The notes under the pieces: generated by a model
What the model saw: the letters and a program-made list of their open reading frames with translations, nothing else
The model's database searches: none
What the model was told of the DNA's origin: nothing
Assembly: GCA_018806985.1 (NCBI GenBank)
Contig: JADANN010000074.1
Coordinates: 1 to 64,000 of the forward strand
Direction: 5' to 3'
Source: Angiostrongylus vasorum
Lineage: Eukaryota; Nematoda; Chromadorea; Rhabditida; Metastrongylidae
Length of the DNA: 64,000 bases
In this document: piece by piece, positions 57,201-64,000 of the stretch
Position numbering within the stretch: position 1 is the stretch's first letter
Layout: each line of letters begins with the position of its first letter
Position numbers and translations under genes: made by a program

Positions 57201-58728
57201 AAAAAAAGTAAACACTATCACATGTCGTTTGTCTTACTTCCATGATATTCCACAAAGTTAAATTCTTACAGAATGCTTTCTGCAGCTGGCTCATGTTTCA
57301 GCCTAGCAGCTGGTTCGAAAACGCTTGCAATCACTTTGTTTATCTAAACCTGCAGTACCGTAAGACAAATCGCTAGAAATAGTCACTCCTATTGCAGTGA
57401 CATCTGCCTCGAGTCGATATTTTGATGTCGACATCATCCTATAGGTTCGCACCGTTTTTGTCTATCACAGACTAGATCTAGAGACTAGATTATTCTTTAC
57501 TGCACTCACTCGCTGTCTTGTATCACCCGATAATTAAAGCTGTCCCTAAGCCCACCTACAGAAAGGTCTAATGGTTCAAGTTCAAGGTCACTCTGTGGCA
57601 ACCCATCAGAAGTACTGCGTATTAGTCCGTAAAAATTCGCGCAAACTATATTGAACGTTTAACAATAAGCCCCCACTGAAGCAAGCTCGCACTGCACATC
57701 GAAATCGGTATGTATGAGCCGCGTGCCCTCTCGGAAAGAATCGCAGAGCGGTCTTTGTCCTATTACTCGATCCCCCTCACATATTCTCCACTTATTTTTT
57801 TAGCTCTACGCACTCTCTATGTTCTTTACTGTATGTTTCCACTTTCCCAGACCATATTTAACTCTTGTGTGTGTGATAAAAACAACTAACCACGTCGTTA
57901 CCAGCTTTCCGCATAATTTTGTGTGGTATTTTTAAATATATTTCTGTGTCTATTTCATATTTTTTTACATCCATCGCTTCCATACGTTTAGCAAAATTCA
58001 TAACAACGGTTGCAAAGGAATGGATTATTAATTACTGGTCCAGAGCTGGATAATTGCAGATTCGAATCATATTGGCAGGGAACGGATGCCACACAATTTT
58101 ACGGATTTTCCATCGACTGGGAAAAGGAAGCCCAAAACGATGACGGATTTCTTTAACTGCAGGTATTTAAGACGATGTTGTGCTTGCGTGCAAGAATGCA
58201 GTCGATTTCTACGAATCATAGCCGATTTTTGGGAATTGATCATGAATGAGACTAATGCTTACGGCCAACAAAAGAATCCTGTATAGGAAAAAATGACCAT
58301 TCAAGAAGTGAGAGAATTCTGCCTTAAAATGGGTATAGTCAACTCGCCACGTCTGAGATACTACTGGAGCAATCATCTGACTTTTGGACACGCTATAGGA
58401 CCAGATGTAATGGTCAGGTTTGATTCGAAAAGATCTTGACTGATTTGCATTTTGCCGACAATGCGGGTTATGATAGAAATGACCCCATAAATTGAATGGT
58501 ATTGACGCTCAAGGACGATTTACTGGATGAAGACAGACACCTCTACACTGATAATTGTTGCATAAGTATTCCTTTTAATAAGAACCTTCGAAGGGCAAAC
58601 GTACTTGACTGGACATACAGAAAGAACAAGATTGGGCCACCAAAAAACGTCATTCAGCCGAAACTGATCACAGGGCACTGAATAGCCAAGCAGAATAAGA
58701 ACGGCGTAATATTCCCTAGAGGGAAGAG

Positions 58729-59153
58729 TAAGAAAAACACTAACAACAACAATGCTGAGATATGAGCAAAACACGAAACCCTGTCGAGCTTCTAACACGC
58801 GATTACCTTTGTGATCACAGTTCCACTGAACTATCGCGTTCCTTGCTTTATGTTCTTATCAGCCAGTTTTTTGAAAACACGTGCTTTCATATAACACCTT
58901 GCCATGAGGAAATAACAGGCAGTAAATAAAACGTTAAATATTACGATTCCAACCACAGCTACGTCTTAACCAGGTTCAATGTTGATTTGTGCTCCCCAAA
59001 TCTTTCCCGTTGATGGGTGATTGCTGATGGCATTGTTAGGGCAAAAAATGGATGAGAGGGAAGCAAAGTAAGGACCTCACTGTAACCGCGGATTAGAATC
59101 TGGGTTGGGGTCTAAGTTTTGCAAATATGTCAGCATTACCGCACTTTTTTGTG
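58729..59153. mobile_element. F1-family MITE behind POLK, second copy
   Basis: Counterpart of 10,571-10,998 with homopolymer differences only. It keeps the same spacing to the second copy of the POLK stop. Confidence 0.7.
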
Positions 59154-59201
59154 ACGTAGTAGTAACTCACATTCCAGAAGCCTTCACACCACCGAAATTC
59201 A

Positions 59202-60570
59202 TCAATTTCGTTCTCGCCTCGCAAAGTAGTTCTCAATTGTGGCCGTTCTTCTTCGTTTTTTCGGCAGTCGTTCCTTCGGTTCGAACGATATTCCAGTTGA
59301 TTTAAGGAGCAGCGAGTTGTTTAGACACTCATCCACATGTCGATTCACCATTCTGTCGTCGTTTTGTAGATGGATGTTGCATATAGGACAAGACACCAAC
59401 ATATCCGAGCTTGCCACCGCTTCCATGGAAAAATCGGAAACGCATGAATTTGTCTCGCACATGTTAGTGGTGGTAGGCCCCGTGTGTTGTCGTCGTTTCC
59501 AGAAATCTAGGACCTAAATGAGTAGTTCTTTGCAGCAATTCGATCTGTTATTGCATCTTACATCTTACCCCTCGATATTTTGTGAAAGAAAAGTGCTCTA
59601 ACCCCTTTTCTATACTCCATTCGTTCGATTCCCATCTCTTCACTGTTGACGAGTTAAACGTAGAAATTTCAGCGAAGGATAATTTAAATCTGCTTAATAA
59701 CAGAAAGCGATTTGATATTCACTGACCCAGTGAGTCAATAAATTAAAGGCAGGAAGGTGGCAGTGGATCCTAACCAGCGCTTGATAAAAAATCATTCTTT
59801 GTACTTTTTATAACAATTTAGCTTTCAGAAACGTCAATGACTGTAGGTGTTACATTGATTTCCATCCTCATACCGTTTACGAACATAATTCGCCAAATCG
59901 CTTGACGCCCACAATTATTTGGAGGTATATTAAACAAGAGCCAAACATGAAAAAAACCAAACATTGCGTTGCTGAGCCCATAACCCAAAAAACACGAATA
60001 CAGCAGTGGATCTCAGATAAATTAATCGCCCCTGAGCATTAATATTCAGTAACAGCTCACCAAACCACTAAATGGCCAATTCTAGAAAAAATTCACCGAA
60101 ACAGGAGTATCTGTGAGCCGGTCATTCACAAGTTGCAGATTGCTAAGTCGTATTCCCAGCAGACGAATTTCTCGTGGCAACTCACGTTCCAGTACTTCAC
60201 GCATAACAACCAGAATGTCTGCAGACGAACTTCAGATTGGTGCTATCATAACATTTAATTAGCTAACGAGCGTTACAGGTCTCAGAAGAATGTAAACACA
60301 GTGATGCAGTTGAAACAAAAAATGGATTCAAATTTATATGCAAATAAAAATGAAGGTCCCTCAAAAACAAGCCCAAAAAATGTTTTTCAATGAAAATAGT
60401 TGACAAATGAGTTAAATGGGTCCTTAACATCTAGAGAACAAACAATATTTCAGTACCCTCTAAAACTTTTTACTCACCGTCACGGCTTGAAAGCAATCGC
60501 TTTGGCGTAACGGAACGAGTTAGGACGTCAAACGAGGAGAGTCTCAGCTTGAGAGTGACACAGCGCCCTC
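59202..60570 (-). CDS. polk: POLK 3' exons, second copy
   Basis: Three exons at 60,478-60,570, 60,097-60,218 and 59,202-59,513 repeat the little-finger exons and the UBZ exon of the gene at 11-22 kb. Splice sites and reading frame are preserved, and the UBZ exon translates identically. The intron sequences differ by homopolymer lengths only. The catalytic exons would lie beyond the right end of the window, so it is unknown whether this is a complete gene, a partial duplicate or the other allele. Confidence 0.88.
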
Positions 60571-60894
60571 CTAAACGTCATTCTTGTTCAGTCTGCATAT
60601 CCGAAAACCTGCCACGCACGAACAGGGAAAGCCAGGACCTTTCCATTCAGTTCACAACCTCTTCTATTCTCTTACATTGTTAGAAAGTATGACGTTCAGT
60701 CTTGAAAAAAAATTATACTACTATTAAACACTGATTATTCAGTACTGAACATTACTGAATATTAACATTAAGTAACATATATTTTGTAATGTAATAAAGT
60801 AATAGTATATTAGTATAATATTGATGATAATAACACAATAATAGTGATAACAGTCTAAGTCATAACTTATAACTAATTATATATAATATACTTG

Positions 60895-61280
60895 GATACT
60901 CCTCCCAACGGTTTATCGCCTCATCGTGGTTAAGAGGTGTTCCTAGGTGTCGGACTGCGATGTACAGCAGAGAATTCATCCTCTGGCAGGGTCTCCCAAG
61001 CTGAGAAGGAGTCCGGCGTTTTCATCAAGAAGCCTAGCTAAGAGTAAAACAATACCAGGATCCACCACCGTCCTAGTATCAAAGTCGCATGGTGGCAAAT
61101 CTCCCTCTGATCCACAAGAGCTGTGACTGCCTGTGGTGTTGACCACCTATGGGCAGACTTTGGCTAGGATAACCTCGGGACTTCAGGGAACCACAATGGC
61201 TAAACCAGCAAAACTCCAAAAAATGGAAATTATACTGGGGTCCACACAGCCGGTGAAGACGGGCCATCCAAGTGTACTAT
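60895..61280 (-). repeat. Dispersed repeat F3, duplicate of copy 3
   Basis: Counterpart of 12,740-13,125; I saw no internal difference. Confidence 0.85.
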
Positions 61281-62084
61281 ATATTAACATTAATGATACT
61301 ATTGTACTTATGTATAATGGATATATTGTAATAATGTATAATAAATGCTGAATGTTCAACATCAAGTATTTAAAGGAGTCGAAAAAGCCTCTAGCTTTTT
61401 TTAAATTCCATTTTAATCTGTATTTGACTGCAACAGGCAATTCTTAGAAAAGATTTTATCCTTCCATTTCTAAACTGATTAAGCACATTTTAAAATTTAG
61501 GGTCGCATGCCGAATTTGATGTGACTTCCTGATCTGAAAGACAACTTTAATTTTGCATCGCATTCGCTGCGAATTGAAACTGATCTTCGGCAAGCACAAA
61601 CTATCCAGCCGGCAGTGCACCATCTTCGGTATCAAACGCTGCGTATTTCCGTAAATAACGCCAGGCCCTTAAGACAACCGGTGAGGAGCAATTAAATCTC
61701 AAATTTTACTGCTACCACATCAAACGAACACTTTCACGATAGTGGAGAGCGCTTCATGATCTGAATTTATACAACTAGAACAGTTTCCTGAGACTTCACT
61801 CTTCACGCTGTCCTCGCTGGTCGCATCAAATTTCATATGATCGCATTAAAACAGAAATGCAGAAGGATCGAAATAAAATAATTAAAGAATGAACCCTGAT
61901 TACTCTTGAAAACAATATCCCATCGCAAAATATCGGTGTTGTTGGCTCTTTCGTGGTCTTCTCCATTACCCATGTTGTCGAATCATACGAGATCGTTTTC
62001 TTCGTTTGGCCATCCACCGTCTTCAACCCACGCGGTCATAGGAATGGCATAATGAACTGCTGCTTTCCTATGGATTCATCTAAT

Positions 62085-64000
62085 TAACACAAATTAAAAG
62101 CTTTCTATTATCAGCTGCAGGAAGTAGACCGCAACGACAAGGCCTATAAACTTGTTGTTGGAGACTTCAATACTAGAACAGCAAAGGCCATCGGAAACAA
62201 TTCCAGTATCAGAAAACTCCGAATAAGACAACAAAATAAGTAGAGCAACCGGCTTACTGATCATAGTACGCTTCTTCCAGGGAATTCCATTTTACCAGAA
62301 GAAAATCCCCCGCTAGACATGGGAATCAATTAATTCTGTGGTCCGCATTGAATCCTATCACTAACTTCACCGCGCGAAGATTCAATTCAGGAATAAGCTG
62401 AAGAGGAACTATTACCATCAACCAAGAAGAGAAAGTCAAACCGTTTACGATGAGAATGTTCTCAAGAAAATTTTCTCCTCATATGGTTTGCAGATCGAGA
62501 AAGAGCCCATCGGAAATTAGGGGATTCCTGTAGAAATACTGAGAAGTTGTATTCAGCTCTCCTCAGTTGCTCAAACTATCGCACCTTCGTAACCATTAGT
62601 TACTCGAGAAGAGAACAAAATTCAGCCATAGTCTTAATACAACACACTTAACACAGATGGTAATAAGTGTCAGCTGCAGAAGATCTTATCAGGAGGGCCT
62701 ACACTGATATAGGAAGAAGAAATTATTGGAAGGAGTTTAAAAATAAACCAGTCTGAAGAAGTGCCCTCGGAACATGTGTGACTACAATGATACGATAATA
62801 ATCTTAATGAACGAAGATGAGATTATCACCACACCTTGTCATTCATAATAAGGAACCGAAAACGGAAAAGCTCAATCCTCGTCCGAAACTCAGAATCCCC
62901 TACTGGGTGAAAACCACCCTAGGACTTTTCCATTGAAACTAGAGCTGGACCAGTAAGCATTAAAGGGGGTCCAGCTCTAGGACCCCATATTACAGCCAAC
63001 TTCCTTTGAAACGGAAGCCATAAACTACAAGTAGTTTTCGTAATCCATATAACCTTCATACAAAAACATTACAGACAGGTGGAAGACGTCGCGGTTCGCA
63101 AAAAGGTTATCCTACCGCGCACATCAAGGACTTCGGGTGAGGAAGGTATAGCCATTTACCAACAACGGTTCTGACAGGCGATATGCTGCATTAACCTCAT
63201 CTAAATCGTACTCTTGATCTAGAATTCTATCCGGAATATGTATCTCTTCTCCTAACATTTTCTGACTATGAAAAAAGGGTTCAACAGTGTATAAATGAAT
63301 GCAATCCTACCAGCGCTCATCGACCAAATTGTGAGCATGTCCTATATAAGAAGTTTTGCTCACTAATATCGTAAAAGCACTGTGGAAATATCTTTTGCAT
63401 AGCCCCTTACCATTTGGAGAAAGGGTCAAAAAATGTGATGCTACATCGCAGAGCCGCTTTTACTCCTGCGCTGCAGTGGAAAATGAAGTCGCTTGAGTGA
63501 AACGAGGAAGGTATAGGCATTGAAAGTAAATTCCAGGAAAATGTTCGCTTTGCTGACAACCTCCTCATCTCTTCGAGAATTACCAGTGAAGCACAGACGG
63601 TGATTAATGAACGCAACGAAGTGAGAAAAAGAAATGGGCAATACATAAATCGGGAGAAAAAACCAGTGGATGCGATGCAGGAAATCGAAGTGAATGGTCT
63701 ACTGATTAATTAGACTACCTCAATGTGTACTATGGGCGTTAAATGAACATCAAGAACGACTTGAAGAAGAAAATAAACAAAGGGAGAGTCACATGAAGAA
63801 GCTACCTAACACGAAACGGACACGAAACGCCACGATCATCTTTTGACTCAGCGGTCTTCCCAGCGCTCTTTTATGCAGCATGGACGTGGGCTGACACTTC
63901 AACCACGTTTAGATGGCGCTTGAACGATGTCTTCTCAAATAAAACCGGCCCATATAGTCTCTAGCTGGAATGTTCAGATTTTCGAAATCTATCCCACCTT
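62085..64000 (+). mobile_element. Second RTE-like family, copy in the duplicated block
   Basis: Colinear repeat of 13,930-15,845, cut by the window end. It shares the FADN box and the same frame breaks, so it came from the duplication and not from a new insertion. Confidence 0.75.
62939..62980. other. Perfect 13-base inverted repeat (duplicate)
   Basis: Unchanged counterpart of the hairpin at 14,784-14,825. Confidence 0.6.

Larger units (their letters stand above)
48125..64000 (+). repeat. Long direct duplication, copy 2
   Basis: Near-identical to positions 1-15,845. Differences I could read are mainly single-base length changes in homopolymers, for example near 38/48,162, 232/48,356 and 365/48,490. 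There is a clearly longer TA tract near 53,041-53,095, a two-base loss near 50,587, and a few substitutions such as those in the right arm of the fold-back element near 57,150. The 48,125 edge is not a proven junction, because the base before it aligns to sequence left of the window. A decayed RTE element ends about 150 bases before this point. Confidence 0.97.

Noticed and set aside
1..64000. CRISPR arrays, prokaryotic operons, rRNA genes, viral or toxin genes
   Set aside because: No regularly spaced short repeats, rRNA sequence, or viral or toxin domains were seen; all gene evidence is eukaryotic.

Overview
The window looks like nuclear DNA of a parasitic nematode, probably a strongylid (hookworm-like) species. 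The species is an inference from three things: genes split into many short exons with typical nematode splice sites, the RTE-type endonuclease/reverse-transcriptase elements that crowd such genomes, and dense mariner, MITE and SINE-like repeats. No bacterial, plasmid or phage feature was seen.

Layout. Every gene I can support reads on the minus strand. From right to left in the unique part: the 3' end of an unrecognised gene (43,503-43,992); a SNAPC4/SNAP190 homologue with 4.5 Myb repeats (37,199-43,150), the large DNA-binding subunit of the snRNA-activating complex; an unrecognised nuclear-type protein with two AT-hooks (24,686-32,569); and a Y-family DNA polymerase kappa gene (11,046-22,544), of which five exons are recognisable. 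I could not find the palm exon with the second catalytic motif in the 9 kb between the POLK exons at 21.6 kb and 12.4 kb, which is almost wholly retroelement debris.

The dominant structural feature is a long direct duplication. Positions 1-15,845 return, nearly identical, at 48,125-64,000. Both copies run off the window, so the repeat period is about 48.1 kb and the true edges are not visible. The second copy carries the last three POLK exons again. Most differences are one-base changes in homopolymer runs and a longer TA microsatellite, with a few real substitutions. This is either a recent tandem segmental duplication or two haplotypes laid end to end by the assembler; the sequence alone cannot decide.

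Mobile DNA fills most of the rest: five RTE fragments (16.4-19.8, 20.3-20.8, 33.5-35.8, 44.6-48.0 kb), a second RTE-like family (13.9-16.1 and 38.9-39.8 kb), three mariner remnants and one other Tc1/mariner-like element, fold-back MITEs, a tRNA-like SINE family, and a dispersed 380-base repeat. None of the transposable elements looks intact. I found no convincing new biological system. The points most worth checking are the duplication, the gutted POLK locus, the unknown AT-hook gene, and MITEs lying directly behind the POLK and SNAPC4 stop codons.
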